NCBI GenBank assembly: GCA_026647215.1
Contig: JAPKHC010000009.1
Span: 198,916 to 262,915, forward strand
Direction of reading: 5' to 3'
Length of the DNA stretch: 64,000 nucleotides
Origin: F1-120-MAGs118 sp013360535
Lineage (GTDB): Bacteria; Planctomycetota; UBA1135; GCA-002686595
Below are positions 1 to 8,613 of this stretch, one piece after another; within the stretch, counting starts at the first letter, position 1, and each line of letters starts with the position of its first letter. The notes below the pieces were generated by a model. The model made no database searches. It saw only the letters and a program-made list of their open reading frames with translations, and was not told the origin of the DNA. Both the position numbers and the translations under genes were made by a program.

Positions 1-435
1 CGACTTCGCGGGCGACTTCCTGGCCGGCGCCTTGGCGGCGGCGGTTTCGGTCGCGGGCGCGGCGGTGTCCTTCGGCGTCTTCTCGACGAACTCGATGATC
101 GCCTGCTCGCCACCGTCACCCAGACGCCGCTTGGACATCTTCAGGATGCGGAGATAGCCGCCCGGGCGGGCCTGGAAACGCGGTCCGAGCACGTCGAAGA
201 GCTTCTTGGTGGCCGCGGCGTTGCCCAGGCGCGACTGCACCAGGCGACGACGGTGGACCGTCGGCTGCTTCGACAGCGTGACCAGCTTCTCGACGAAGGG
301 CCGCAGGTTGCGGGCCTTGGGAAGGGTGGTCTTGACGCGCTCGTGCTCGATCAGGCTCGCCGCGAGATTCTTGATCATCGCGTTGCGGTGGGCCGTCGTG
401 CGGGAGAGGTGGTTGCCTGCTCGTCCGTGACGCAT
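1..435 (-). CDS. rplQ: 50S ribosomal protein L17 (C-terminus off the window)
   Basis: L17 is a large-subunit protein of the exit-tunnel region. The reverse frame from the ATG at 435 reads MRHGRAGNHLSRTTAHRNAM, the typical L17 N-terminus, and stays open to base 1, so 145 codons are visible and the stop lies outside. The visible tail past residue 120 is rich in Ala, Lys and Pro, so the protein is longer than the roughly 120-residue core. It is the last gene of the alpha operon, 54 bp after rpoA. A small palindrome at 459-472 (GGTCCGAACGGACC) lies in that gap. Identification is certain; only the 3' end is unknown. Confidence 0.97.
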   Translation of the reverse strand, partial: MRHGRAGNHLSRTTAHRNAMIKNLAASLIEHERVKTTLPKARNLRPFVEKLVTLSKQPTVHRRRLVQSRLGNAAATKKLFDVLGPRFQARPGGYLRILKMSKRRLGDGGEQAIIEFVEKTPKDTAAPATETAAAKAPARKSPAKS

Positions 436-489
436 GGCTCTAGTCTTCTCGTGTCAGGGGTCCGAACGGACCAAAGGGGGTTGCGGACC

Positions 490-1485
490 TTAGTTGGTGA
501 CCTTCATGCCGAGCGAGAGTCCCCGCTCGGCGAGCTTGGCTTTGATCTCGGTCAGCGAGGTCTTGCCGAGGTTCTTCAGGTTCATCACGTCATTCTCGCT
601 CATCGAGACGAGCTGGGAGATCGTGGTGATGTTGGCACCGTCGAGGCAGTTGCGGGCGCGCACGGAAAGCTCGAGCTCGCTCACCGGCGCCGAGATGGCG
701 GCCGAGGACTTGGAACTCTCGCGGTTGCGCTCGGCGAAGGGCGAGGTGGCCGGCTCTTCGGCGAGCGGCATCTCGTCCCGGCTGGACTCGAACAGCACGA
801 AGGGGTTCAGGTGCTTGCGGTAGATCTTCGCGGCCTCGACCAGCGCGAGGTCCGGCGCCACCGTGCCATCGGTCCACACTTCGATCACCAGGCGATCGTA
901 GTTGGTGAACTTGCCGACGCGGGTGGCCTCGACCGAGTAGCGCACGCGGTGCACCGGCGAGTAGATCGAGTCGACCGGAATCGTCCCGAGCTGGTTCTTG
1001 TCGACCATGTTCTCCTCGGAGGAGACGTAGCCGCGACCCTTGCGCACGTCGAGTTCCATCTTGAACTCGCGGTCGCTGGTGAGCGTCAGCAGGTGCAGGT
1101 CGGTCGAGATCACCTTCGAGTCGCCCGGGCACTGGACGTCGGCGCCCGTCACCGGGCCCTTGCCCTTCTTGACGATGCGGCAGGTGATCGGCTCGCTGCC
1201 CTCGTGGCGGATGCGGAGCTTCTTGACGTTGAGGATGATGTCCGTCACGTCCTCCAGCACGCCCTGCAGCGAGTCGAACTCGTGGGCCGCGCCCTCAATG
1301 CGCACCGCGGTGACCGCGGTGCCCTCGATCGACGACAGCAGCACACGGCGCAGGCCGTTGCCGATGGTGTGACCGAAACCCTGCTCGAACGGCTCGACCA
1401 CGAACCGGCCATACTCCTTGGTCAGGGTGGCGCGGTCGGGCACGACCTTGCTGGGCAGTTCGAAGTTGCGCCAACGGATTCTCAT
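490..1485 (-). CDS. rpoA: RNA polymerase alpha subunit
   Basis: The alpha dimer nucleates assembly of beta and beta' into core RNA polymerase. The protein has 331 residues. It begins MRIRWRNFELPSK, and the N-terminal dimerisation domain contains GFGHTIGNGLRRVLLSS. The C-terminal helix-hairpin-helix domain contains VRARNCLDGANI and LGKTSLTEIKAKL, which contacts UP elements and activators. The ATG at 1485 is chosen because it gives the family N-terminus and has AGAGGA about 8 bases upstream; the open frame further upstream is low-complexity read-through. It lies between rpsD and rplQ as in most bacterial alpha operons. Confidence 0.98.
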   Translation of the reverse strand: MRIRWRNFELPSKVVPDRATLTKEYGRFVVEPFEQGFGHTIGNGLRRVLLSSIEGTAVTAVRIEGAAHEFDSLQGVLEDVTDIILNVKKLRIRHEGSEPITCRIVKKGKGPVTGADVQCPGDSKVISTDLHLLTLTSDREFKMELDVRKGRGYVSSEENMVDKNQLGTIPVDSIYSPVHRVRYSVEATRVGKFTNYDRLVIEVWTDGTVAPDLALVEAAKIYRKHLNPFVLFESSRDEMPLAEEPATSPFAERNRESSKSSAAISAPVSELELSVRARNCLDGANITTISQLVSMSENDVMNLKNLGKTSLTEIKAKLAERGLSLGMKVTN

Positions 1486-1558
1486 GTCTCGGGGTCCTCT
1501 TTGCGGGCCTCTTGGGCCTCTGGCTCGTGGAAAAGCCTGGGATCGGGCGGTGCGGCGG

Positions 1559-2185
1559 CTACTTCGAGCAGAGCTCGATGATGAGCTGCTCCTGGATCGG
1601 GTGCGGCACATCCTCGCGCTTGGGCAGCGCGGCGATGCGGACCGTCAGGTTGTCGCGGTTGACCTCGACCCACGCGGGGACGGGCTGCGACTTGTTGATC
1701 TCGAGCGCCTCGGCGACCTGCTTGCGCACGCTCTCCTTCTGGCGGACGGAGATCACGTCACCTGGGCGGACCGAGAACGACGCGACGTCGACGAACCGGC
1801 CGTTGACGGCGAAGTGCCCGTGGTTGACGAGCTGGCGCGCGTGGTTGCGCGAGAGCGCGAAACCGGCGGCGAGCGCGACGTTGTCGAGGCGACGCTCGAG
1901 CAGCACCATCAGGTTCTCGCCCGTGTTGCCCTTCATGCGCTCGGCCTCCTGGAAGTACAGCTTGAACTGCCGTTCCCAGACGCCGTAGATGCGCTTGAGC
2001 TTCTGCTTCTCGCGCACGCGGACACCGTAGTCGGTGACCTTGGCGCGCTTCTGCGCGTGGACGCCGGGCGGATAGTCGCGGCGGGAGACGGCGCACTTGT
2101 CCGTGAAGCAGCGCTGGCCCTTGAGGAACAGCTTCATGCCTTCACGACGGCACAGCTTGCACTTGTTTTCGACGTAACGACCCAT
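1559..2185 (-). CDS. rpsD: 30S ribosomal protein S4, zinc-binding form
   Basis: S4 is a primary assembly protein that binds the 5' domain of 16S rRNA. The protein has 208 residues. Cys9, Cys12, Cys26 and Cys31 sit at the spacing of the zinc site of Thermus S4, so this is the C+ form. An S4 RNA-binding domain follows around residues 95-160 (LERRLDNVALAAGFALSRNH). It starts MGRYVENKCKLC at the ATG at 2185, 40 bp after rpsK. In E. coli S4 represses the alpha operon by binding its mRNA; no such target was identified here. Confidence 0.98.
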   Translation of the reverse strand: MGRYVENKCKLCRREGMKLFLKGQRCFTDKCAVSRRDYPPGVHAQKRAKVTDYGVRVREKQKLKRIYGVWERQFKLYFQEAERMKGNTGENLMVLLERRLDNVALAAGFALSRNHARQLVNHGHFAVNGRFVDVASFSVRPGDVISVRQKESVRKQVAEALEINKSQPVPAWVEVNRDNLTVRIAALPKREDVPHPIQEQLIIELCSK

Positions 2186-2225
2186 GGGATGCCTTGGTTC
2201 CGAGGTGCTTTCTTGGGGCCTGTGC

Positions 2226-2612
2226 CTAGACGCGACGACGCTTGCGGGCGCGGCAGCCGTTGTGCGGGAGCGGCGTGCAGTCCTCGATGGCGAGGATGTT
2301 GAGACCGGAGTTCGAGAGCGCGCGGATGGCCGACTCGCGACCCGAGCCGGCGCCGCGGACCTTCACCAGCACCTCGCGGACGCCCTGGCGCACGGCGCCC
2401 TGGGCGGCGTGCTCCGCGGCGCGCGTCGCCGCGAACGGCGTGCTCTTGCGCGTGCCCTTGAAGCCGACGATGCCCGCCGAGCCCCAGGCGATGGTGTCGC
2501 CCTTCGCGTCGGTCACCGTGACGTGGGTGTTGTTGAAGGACGCCTTCACGTGCACGACGGCACGCGCGACGTTGCGCTTGATCTTCTTCTTGACTGCTGC
2601 TGCCTTGCTCAT
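2226..2612 (-). CDS. rpsK: 30S ribosomal protein S11
   Basis: S11 lies on the platform of the small subunit near the E site. The protein has 128 residues, the usual length. It contains the central NTHVTVTDAKGDTIAW block and ends in the conserved NGCRARKRRRV. The lysine-rich N-terminus (KAAAVKKKIKR) is typical. It starts 6 bp after rpsM, which suggests translational coupling. Confidence 0.98.
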   Translation of the reverse strand: MSKAAAVKKKIKRNVARAVVHVKASFNNTHVTVTDAKGDTIAWGSAGIVGFKGTRKSTPFAATRAAEHAAQGAVRQGVREVLVKVRGAGSGRESAIRALSNSGLNILAIEDCTPLPHNGCRARKRRRV

Positions 2613-2618
2613 GGCGAG

Positions 2619-3002
2619 TTACTTCATCCCCTTCACGGACTTCTTGCCGGCGACCGTCTTGCGCGGACCCTTGCGGGTGCGGGCGTTCGTGCGAGTGCGC
2701 TGACCGCGCACCGGCAGGCCGCGGCGGTGACGCATGCCGCGGTAGCAGCCGATCTCGCGCAGGCGGTTGATGTTGGCGGCGACCTGACGGCGCAGCTGAC
2801 CCTCGACGGGGTACGCCTTCTGGATGTAGGTCGCCAGCATCGCGATCTGGTCCTCGTTCAGGTCACGCGACCGCATGGCGCGGTCCAGACCGGTCGAGTC
2901 ACAGATCTTCCGCGCGGTGTCGCGGCCGATGCCGTAGATGTACGTGAGCGCGATTTCCAGGCGCTTCTGGGGGGGGATGTCGACGCCGATGAGACGGGGC
3001 AT
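2619..3002 (-). CDS. rpsM: 30S ribosomal protein S13
   Basis: S13 sits in the 30S head, forms intersubunit bridges and contacts P-site tRNA through its basic tail. The protein has 127 residues. It starts MPRLIGVDIPPQKRLEIAL and contains YRGMRHRRGLPVRGQRT and the basic C-terminus. The ATG at 3002 gives the family N-terminus; the longer open frame upstream overlaps rpmJ and is not used. The rpmJ stop is 10 bp upstream. Confidence 0.98.
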   Translation of the reverse strand: MPRLIGVDIPPQKRLEIALTYIYGIGRDTARKICDSTGLDRAMRSRDLNEDQIAMLATYIQKAYPVEGQLRRQVAANINRLREIGCYRGMRHRRGLPVRGQRTRTNARTRKGPRKTVAGKKSVKGMK

Positions 3003-3012
3003 GCTGCTGCTC

Positions 3013-3129
3013 CTACTTGCCCTGACGCTGCTTGTGCGTCGGCTCCTTGCAGATGACAAACACGACGCCACGGCGTCGCACGACCTTGCAGTTGGCGCAC
3101 ATGCGCCGAACGCTGGAACGCACTTTCAT
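3013..3129 (-). CDS. rpmJ: 50S ribosomal protein L36, zinc-binding form
   Basis: This small gene encodes 38 residues starting MKVRSSVRRMCANCKVVRRR. L36 is a minor protein near the base of the L7/L12 stalk that stabilises 23S rRNA. The CxxC pair (Cys11, Cys14), a Cys near residue 27 and a nearby His make it the zinc-binding C+ type. It sits 2 bp after infA and 10 bp before rpsM, the standard place between infA and rpsM. Confidence 0.97.
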   Translation of the reverse strand: MKVRSSVRRMCANCKVVRRRGVVFVICKEPTHKQRQGK

Positions 3130-3131
3130 TC

Positions 3132-3368
3132 CTAGTTGCTCCGTTGCTTGCGATCGCCGCGATAGATGATGCGGCCTTTGGTCAGGTCGTACGGGGACAT
3201 CTCGACCGTGATCTTGTCCCCCGGCAGGATGCGAATGTAGTGCATGCGCATCTTCCCGCTCACATGAGCGAGGATCTCGTGGCCGGAGGCGAGCTTGGCG
3301 CGGAAACGCGCGTTGGGCAGGGCTTCGGTGACGACCGCCTCGACGGTGATCGGTTCTTCCTTGGCCAT
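3132..3368 (-). CDS. infA: Translation initiation factor IF-1
   Basis: IF-1 binds the 30S A site and assists IF-2 and IF-3 in start-codon selection. The protein has 78 residues as one S1/OB-fold domain, starting MAKEEPITVEAVVTEALPNA and containing GKMRMHYIRILPGDKITVEM. The ATG at 3368 shares its A with the adk stop (TGATG), so the two are probably translated in a coupled way. No methionine aminopeptidase gene lies between adk and infA, unlike in many spc operons. Confidence 0.97.
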   Translation of the reverse strand: MAKEEPITVEAVVTEALPNARFRAKLASGHEILAHVSGKMRMHYIRILPGDKITVEMSPYDLTKGRIIYRGDRKQRSN

Positions 3369-4021
3369 CAGAGCCCCTCCCCTCGCGCGGAGGCGAGCAT
3401 GCGACCGAACACTTCGTCCGGCGTACGCTGGCCATCGATGTCGACGAGCAGCCCGCGCGCGCGGTAGTGCTGCTCGACGGGCTTGGTCTGCTCGCGGTAC
3501 ACCGCGAGCCGTTTTTCGACCACGGCGCGGGTGTCGTCCGTGCGCTGGTACAGCTCGCCGCCGCACTTGTCGCAGCGACCGGCCACCTTCGGCGCGGAGA
3601 ACTTCTCGTGGTGGACGTTGCCGCAGGCCTTGCAGGTCCAGCGGCCCGTCAGGCGCTCGATCAGCGCCGCGTCGGCGACCGACAGGTTGAGCGCGCGGAC
3701 GGACTGGCCCTCGAGGCGCTTGTCGAGCGCCTGCGCCTGAGCGACCGTGCGCGGGAACCCGTCGAGCAGGAAGCCGGCCTTGCAGTCGGGCGCCTGAACG
3801 CGTGCGAACAGCATGTCGATCACGAGCTCGTCGGGGACGAGGCGGCCGGACTCCATGTACTCCTTGGCCTTGAGGCCGAGCGTTGTCCCCTTCCCGAGGT
3901 TCTCGCGGAAGAGGTCGCCCGTGGAGACGTGAGGAGACGACAGCGCCGTCGCCAGGCGGATCGCCTGGGTCCCCTTGCCAGCACCCGGAGGGCCCAGCAG
4001 GATGAGCACGGTCGAGGTCAT
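3368..4021 (-). CDS. adk: Adenylate kinase, zinc-LID form
   Basis: Adenylate kinase interconverts ATP plus AMP and two ADP, and is essential for nucleotide balance. The protein has 217 residues. The P-loop is GPPGAGKGT near residue 10, the AMP site includes STGDLFRENL, and LLDGFPRT is the family signature. The LID holds two CxxC pairs (CKAC and CDKC), so it is the long zinc-binding type. The ATG at 4021 overlaps the secY stop as ATGA. The secY-adk-infA order is common in bacteria. Confidence 0.98.
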   Translation of the reverse strand: MTSTVLILLGPPGAGKGTQAIRLATALSSPHVSTGDLFRENLGKGTTLGLKAKEYMESGRLVPDELVIDMLFARVQAPDCKAGFLLDGFPRTVAQAQALDKRLEGQSVRALNLSVADAALIERLTGRWTCKACGNVHHEKFSAPKVAGRCDKCGGELYQRTDDTRAVVEKRLAVYREQTKPVEQHYRARGLLVDIDGQRTPDEVFGRMLASARGEGL

Positions 4022-5340
4022 TTCTTGGTCGTCCAGCCTGCGCCGCCGCCGTTGCCGCCGGGGCCCATGAAGCCTTCGTAGTTGCGCATCACGAGCTGCG
4101 CGTTGAGCTTGTCGACGATGTCCATCGCGACGCCCACGACGATCAGCACGGACGTGCCACCGAGGAAGTAGGCCATCGCCGGCGAGAGCGGCGTGCTGGC
4201 CGTGACGAAGCCCGGCAGGACCGAGAGCACCGCGAGGAACGCGGCGCCGACGACCGTGATGCGGGTCAGCGTGTGGTCGAGGAACTCGGCCGTCTTCTGG
4301 CCCGGGCGGATGCCGGGGATGAACGAGCCGCGCTCGCGCAGGTCGTTCGCGATCTGGTCCGGCTGGAACATCAGGCGGTTCCAGAAGAAGCAGAAGGCGA
4401 AGATCAGCGTGACCTGCGACATGATGTGGACGAAGCCCTGGCGGTCGTTGAACACGCTCTCGAGCCAGCGCAGCTTGAAGGCCGCGAACAGGACGCTCGG
4501 GAGCACGAACACGATCGAGGCGAACACGATCGGCATGACGCCGGCCATGTTGATCTTGAGCGGCAGGTAGTGGCGCTGGCCACCGTAGACGCGGCGGCCG
4601 CGCGTGAGGCGCGCGTACTGGATCGGGATGCGGCGCGTGCCCTTGGTGATGTAGACGATCACCACGACGATCGTGAGCCACAGGCCGACGAGGTACACCA
4701 CCGTGTCGTAGAAGTCCGGTCCGCCGATCATCTGCGCCAGCGCGGGCGGGATGTCGGTGCAGATGCCGGCCATGATGATCAGCGACGCACCGTTGCCGAT
4801 GCCGTACTCGGTGATCAGCTCGCCGATCCACATGCAGAACATCGCGCCAGCGGTGAGCGAGAGCGTCACCACCGCGAGCAGCGCCAGACCGGGACCGATC
4901 GACTCGGCGATCATCTCCGTGTTCTGCAGGAAGACGCCGGTGTAGACGAACGCGGCCTGCACCAGCGCGATCGGGACCGCGATCAGGCGCGTCCACTGGT
5001 TGATGCGCTTCTGGCCCGAGGCGCCTTCCTTGGCGATCGCCTCGATCTTCGGGCTGACCTTGGCCAGCATCGAGAAGATGATCGAGGCCGAGATGTACGG
5101 CATGATGCCGAGCGAGAAGACCGACGTCCGGCCGATGTCACCGCCCGAGAAGGCGTTCATCAGACCGAACCAGCTCTGGGACAGACCCTGGGCGGCCTCC
5201 TTGAGGAACGCCGGGTTCATCCCCGGGATCGGCACCTGGAAGCCGAGCCGGTACGCCAGAAGGAGCCCGAGCGTGACGAGGATTCGCTGCCTCGTCTCGG
5301 GAACCTTCAGGAGCTGGAGAGCGCCGCCCTGGTTGTCCAC
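4018..5340 (-). CDS. secY: Preprotein translocase subunit SecY
   Basis: SecY forms the protein-conducting channel of the inner membrane with SecE, which is encoded at 30280-30711. The protein has 440 residues with about ten membrane helices. It contains QVPIPGMNP in the first segment and, near the C-terminus, FLGGTSVLIVVGVAMD. The start is the GTG at 5340, which overlaps the rplO stop as TAGTG; the next ATG would remove the first membrane helix, so GTG is preferred. It is followed by adk with an ATGA overlap. Confidence 0.97.
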   Translation of the reverse strand: MDNQGGALQLLKVPETRQRILVTLGLLLAYRLGFQVPIPGMNPAFLKEAAQGLSQSWFGLMNAFSGGDIGRTSVFSLGIMPYISASIIFSMLAKVSPKIEAIAKEGASGQKRINQWTRLIAVPIALVQAAFVYTGVFLQNTEMIAESIGPGLALLAVVTLSLTAGAMFCMWIGELITEYGIGNGASLIIMAGICTDIPPALAQMIGGPDFYDTVVYLVGLWLTIVVVIVYITKGTRRIPIQYARLTRGRRVYGGQRHYLPLKINMAGVMPIVFASIVFVLPSVLFAAFKLRWLESVFNDRQGFVHIMSQVTLIFAFCFFWNRLMFQPDQIANDLRERGSFIPGIRPGQKTAEFLDHTLTRITVVGAAFLAVLSVLPGFVTASTPLSPAMAYFLGGTSVLIVVGVAMDIVDKLNAQLVMRNYEGFMGPGGNGGGAGWTTKK

Positions 5341-5855
5341 TACGTGCTCGCCCCGTTCGAGTTGGAAGCGGACGAGTCGGCCTCAGCCGACCAGGCTTCC
5401 CCGCCACGGGCATCGAGCTCGATCGCCGTGCCGCCGGCCGCTTCGATCTTGCTCTTCGCGGTCGCGCTGAACTTCTGGGCGCGCACGGTGAGCTTCTTCG
5501 AGAGCTCGCCGCCGCCGAGGATCTTGAGCAGCGGCGCCGTCTTCGAGGCGAGACCGCCGTCGAGGATCGCCTTCAGGTCGACCGTCGCGCCGTTGTCGAA
5601 GGCGTTGAGCAGGTCGACGTTGACGACCGTGTACTCGACGCGGAAGCGCGCGTTCGTGAAGCCGCGCTTGGGCACGCGCCGGTAGATCGGCATCTGGCCA
5701 CCCTCATAACCCGGGCGGCGGCTGGTGCCCGAGCGGGCGCCCCAACCCTTGTGACCACGACCGGAGGTCTTGCCGAGGCCGCTGCCGATGCCGCGGCCGA
5801 CGCGCTTGCGCTCGGCGTGCTTGATGCCCTTGTCTTGGACCGTCTTGAGGTTCAT
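5340..5855 (-). CDS. rplO: 50S ribosomal protein L15
   Basis: L15 is a late-assembly protein of the large subunit. The protein has 171 residues. The glycine- and arginine-rich N-terminal arm (RVGRGIGSGLGKTSGRGHKG) is typical and a globular domain follows. The C-terminus past residue 150 is acidic and serine-rich and looks lineage-specific. The ATG at 5855 gives MNLKTVQDKG. It follows rpsE directly with a 71 bp gap, and the rpmD (L30) gene usually found here is absent. Confidence 0.97.
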   Translation of the reverse strand: MNLKTVQDKGIKHAERKRVGRGIGSGLGKTSGRGHKGWGARSGTSRRPGYEGGQMPIYRRVPKRGFTNARFRVEYTVVNVDLLNAFDNGATVDLKAILDGGLASKTAPLLKILGGGELSKKLTVRAQKFSATAKSKIEAAGGTAIELDARGGEAWSAEADSSASNSNGAST

Positions 5856-5926
5856 GGCGAATGCCGTTTCTGACCTGTGTGAGCTTTGGATCTTGTGTGC
5901 GGGTGGCGCTCGGACTTCGCGCTGGA

Positions 5927-6436
5927 TCAGACTTCGACGCCGCGCAGCTCGCGCACCGTCTCGCGGGTGCGCAGGCGCGCGAGCGCCGCGAGGGCCGCCT
6001 TCACGGAGTTGACCGGGTTGGTCGAGCCGTAGGACTTCGTCAGCACGTTCTTGATGCCCGCCATCTCGCACACGGCGCGGACCGAGGCGCCGGCGATGAT
6101 GCCGGTACCCGGGGCGGCCGGGATCAGACGCACGCGCGAGGCGCCGAAGTTGGCTTCGACCTCGTGCGGGATCGTGCCGCCTTCCGAGACCGGAATGCGG
6201 ATCAGGTGCTTGCGGGCGTCGCGCGCCGACTTCTCGATCGCGCCGGGGACCTGCGGGCCCTTGCCGTAGCCGAGGCCGACGACCCCGTCACGGTTGCCGC
6301 ACACCTGCAGCGCCGCGAAGGAGAAACGACGACCGCCCTTGACCACGACGGCGCAGCGGTTCACGCGCACGAGCACTTCCGACAGGGTCGTCAGCTGCTC
6401 GACTTCGCGGATGTCCAGATAACGGGTGCCTTCCAT
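5927..6436 (-). CDS. rpsE: 30S ribosomal protein S5
   Basis: S5 lines the mRNA entry site and affects decoding accuracy. The protein has 169 residues. The N-terminal double-stranded RNA-binding domain carries NRCAVVVKGGRRFSF and GLGYGKGPQVP; the C-terminal domain has GTGIIAGASVRAVCEMAG and KSYGSTNPVN. The ATG at 6436 gives MEGTRYLDIREVEQ. It lies between rplR (41 bp upstream) and rplO. Confidence 0.98.
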   Translation of the reverse strand: MEGTRYLDIREVEQLTTLSEVLVRVNRCAVVVKGGRRFSFAALQVCGNRDGVVGLGYGKGPQVPGAIEKSARDARKHLIRIPVSEGGTIPHEVEANFGASRVRLIPAAPGTGIIAGASVRAVCEMAGIKNVLTKSYGSTNPVNSVKAALAALARLRTRETVRELRGVEV

Positions 6437-6477
6437 GTGCTTCCTGTGTTTCCTTGGGGGCTTCTGGGAGACCCGGA

Positions 6478-6846
6478 TCAGAACTTGAGACCGGCTTCGC
6501 GAGCCGCGTCGGCGAGGGCCTTGACACGACCGTGGAAGCGCGTGGCGCCACGGTCGAACACGACCGCGGTGACGCCGGCGGCGAGCGCGAGCTTCGCGAT
6601 CTCCGCACCGACGAACTTCGCGCGCTCGGTCTTGGTCTTGCCCTTGAGCGTCTCGGCGGCGGCCTTCGACGTCGTCGTGGCGGCGCACAGCGTGCACCCC
6701 TTGGCGTCGTCGATCACCTGCGCGGAGATGTGCTTGAGGGAACGCGACACCGAAAGCCTGGGGAGGCTGGTCGTGCGGCGAATGTTGGCGCGGACGCGCC
6801 ACTTGCGGCGCTGACGGCGCCCCTGCTTGACGTAAGTGGCCTTCAT
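6478..6846 (-). CDS. rplR: 50S ribosomal protein L18
   Basis: L18 binds 5S rRNA with L5 and helps place it on the large subunit. The protein has 122 residues, the normal length. It contains RLSVSRSLKHISAQVIDD and the C-terminal FDRGATRFHGRVKALADAAR, both family landmarks. It starts 2 bp after the rplF stop. Confidence 0.97.
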   Translation of the reverse strand: MKATYVKQGRRQRRKWRVRANIRRTTSLPRLSVSRSLKHISAQVIDDAKGCTLCAATTTSKAAAETLKGKTKTERAKFVGAEIAKLALAAGVTAVVFDRGATRFHGRVKALADAAREAGLKF

Positions 6847-6848
6847 GA

Positions 6849-7391
6849 TCAGCTACCGAAGCTCTTGCCAGCCTTGATGCGGACGTATTCGCCCTTGTAA
6901 CGCACACCCTTGCCCTTGTACGGCTCGGGCTTGCGGGACGCGCGGATGCGCGCAGCGGTGAGACCGACCTTCTGCTTGTCGTGACCGGAGATCACGATCA
7001 GCGTGTTGGTCGGGCAGTTGGCGTTGACGCCCTCGGGGAGGTCGACTTCGACCGGCTTGCAGAAGCCGACCGAGAGCACGACCTTGCGGGCCTGCACGGC
7101 GGCGTTCCAGCCGACGCCGATCACCTCGAGCTCCTTCTGGTAGCCCTTGGTGACGCCCTCGACCATGCTCGCGACGAGCGCGCGCAGGGTGCCGTGCATG
7201 GCACGGGCCTCGCGGCCGTCGTTGGCGCGACCGATCACGACTTCGTTGCCGTTGACGGCGACGGAGACGTCGCTGCGCACGGGGAACTCGCTCTGGCCCT
7301 TGGGACCCTTCACCCGGACGTTGCCGTCCTTGGTGACCTCGACCTGGACACCGGCGGGGATGACCACCGGCTGCTTTCCTACGCGCGACAT
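6849..7391 (-). CDS. rplF: 50S ribosomal protein L6
   Basis: L6 lies near the factor-binding site of the large subunit. The protein has 180 residues made of two related domains. It starts MSRVGKQPVVIPAGV and ends with the signature KPEPYKGKGVRYKGEYVRIK. The ATG at 7391 is 2 bp after the rpsH stop. Identification is firm. Confidence 0.98.
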   Translation of the reverse strand: MSRVGKQPVVIPAGVQVEVTKDGNVRVKGPKGQSEFPVRSDVSVAVNGNEVVIGRANDGREARAMHGTLRALVASMVEGVTKGYQKELEVIGVGWNAAVQARKVVLSVGFCKPVEVDLPEGVNANCPTNTLIVISGHDKQKVGLTAARIRASRKPEPYKGKGVRYKGEYVRIKAGKSFGS

Positions 7392-7393
7392 GG

Positions 7394-7789
7394 CTAGTAC
7401 ACCTTGCAGAGGATCTCCCCGCCGGCGTTGATCTTGCGCGCCGTGCGGTCGGAGACGATGCCCTGGTTGGTCGAAAGGATGTAGACGCCCAGACCGCGCA
7501 GGACCACGGGGATCTGCTTGGCTGTGCTGTACACGCGGCACCCCGGCTTGGAGATTCGCTCGATCTTGCGAATCACCTTCTCGCCGTCGGGGCCGTACTT
7601 GAGCTTGATGGTCAGCGTGCTTGCGGGCGCGCTTTCCGCCACCTCGTAGGAGTCGACGAAGCCCTCCTCCTTGAGGATCTGGGCCACCCCCACCTTGATG
7701 CGCGAGGCCGGCATGGACACCGTCTTGGCGCCGACGGAGTTGCCGTTGCGCACGCGGGTCAGAAGATCAGCGATCGGATCGGTCATCAT
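7394..7789 (-). CDS. rpsH: 30S ribosomal protein S8
   Basis: S8 is a primary binder of the 16S rRNA central domain and in E. coli also represses the spc operon. The protein has 131 residues, including DPIADLLTRVRNGNS and the C-terminal STNQGIVSDRTARK. Two ATG codons are adjacent, at 7789 and 7786; the first is chosen because GGAG lies 10 bases upstream of it. The difference is one residue. It follows rpsN by 13 bp. Confidence 0.97.
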   Translation of the reverse strand: MMTDPIADLLTRVRNGNSVGAKTVSMPASRIKVGVAQILKEEGFVDSYEVAESAPASTLTIKLKYGPDGEKVIRKIERISKPGCRVYSTAKQIPVVLRGLGVYILSTNQGIVSDRTARKINAGGEILCKVY

Positions 7790-7802
7790 CTTGGGTGGAC
7801 TC

Positions 7803-7988
7803 CTACCACGACGCCTTGCGCATGCCCGGGATCTCTCCCTTGAGCGCCTTCTCGCGCAGGCAGATGCGGCAAATGCCGAACTTGCGGTAAACGGCACGCG
7901 GACGTCCGCAGATGCCGCAGCGGGTGTAACGGCGCGACGAGAACTTGGGCTCGCGCTTGGACTTGACGAGCAGACAGGTCTTGGCCAT
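7803..7988 (-). CDS. rpsN: 30S ribosomal protein S14 type Z
   Basis: S14 is needed for assembly of the 30S head. The protein has 61 residues, the short zinc-binding form, with Cys24-x2-Cys27 (CGIC) and Cys40-x2-Cys43 (CRIC). It ends in the conserved LKGEIPGMRKASW. It starts 3 bp after the rplE stop. Confidence 0.98.
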   Translation of the reverse strand: MAKTCLLVKSKREPKFSSRRYTRCGICGRPRAVYRKFGICRICLREKALKGEIPGMRKASW

Positions 7989-7991
7989 CGC

Positions 7992-8564
7992 TCAGCTCAC
8001 CTTCTTCTTGGCCTTCTTCTCTTCCTTCTGGACGAACGGCATGCCGAGTTCCTTGAGGAGGTGGTACCCCCGCTCATCGGTGCCCGCCGTCGTCACGAAG
8101 GTGATGTCCATTCCCTGGGCGAACTCGATCTTGTCGAGCTCGATCTCGGGGAACACGGTCTGGTCGGCGAGGCCGAGCGTGTAGTTGCCGCGCCCGTCGA
8201 GCCGGTCCTTCACGCCGCGGAAGTCGCGGATACGCGGGAGGACGATCGAGATCAGGCGGTCGGCGAACTCCCACATGCGGTCGCCGCGCAGCGTGACCGC
8301 GCAGCCGATCGGCATGTTCTCGCGCAGCTTGAAGGCGCTGATGGCCTCGCGGGACTTGCGGATCGTCGGCAGCTGGCCGGTGATCATCGCCATGTCCTTG
8401 GCGGCGGCTTCGGCGCGAGCCTTGTTCTCGACCGCCTTGCCGATGCCCATGTTGACCACGACCTTGACGAGCCGGGGCGTCGCCATGTCGTTCTTGATGC
8501 CAAAGCGCTCGCGCAGCTTGGCCTTGACCTCGCTGGCGTACTTTTCCTTGAGACGGGGTGCCAT
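7992..8564 (-). CDS. rplE: 50S ribosomal protein L5
   Basis: L5 binds 5S rRNA and contacts P-site tRNA through its beta hairpin. The protein has 190 residues. It contains VVNMGIGKAVENKA, ITGQLPTIRKSREAISAFKL, IGCAVTLRGDRMWEF and the late DITFVTTAGTDERGYHLL. It starts MAPRLKEKY, 49 bp after rplX. Confidence 0.98.
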   Translation of the reverse strand: MAPRLKEKYASEVKAKLRERFGIKNDMATPRLVKVVVNMGIGKAVENKARAEAAAKDMAMITGQLPTIRKSREAISAFKLRENMPIGCAVTLRGDRMWEFADRLISIVLPRIRDFRGVKDRLDGRGNYTLGLADQTVFPEIELDKIEFAQGMDITFVTTAGTDERGYHLLKELGMPFVQKEEKKAKKKVS

Positions 8565-8613
8565 CTGTGTTCCTCGTGTGGTGCGCGGAGCTGGGTGCGG
8601 TCAGGGACCGGAC

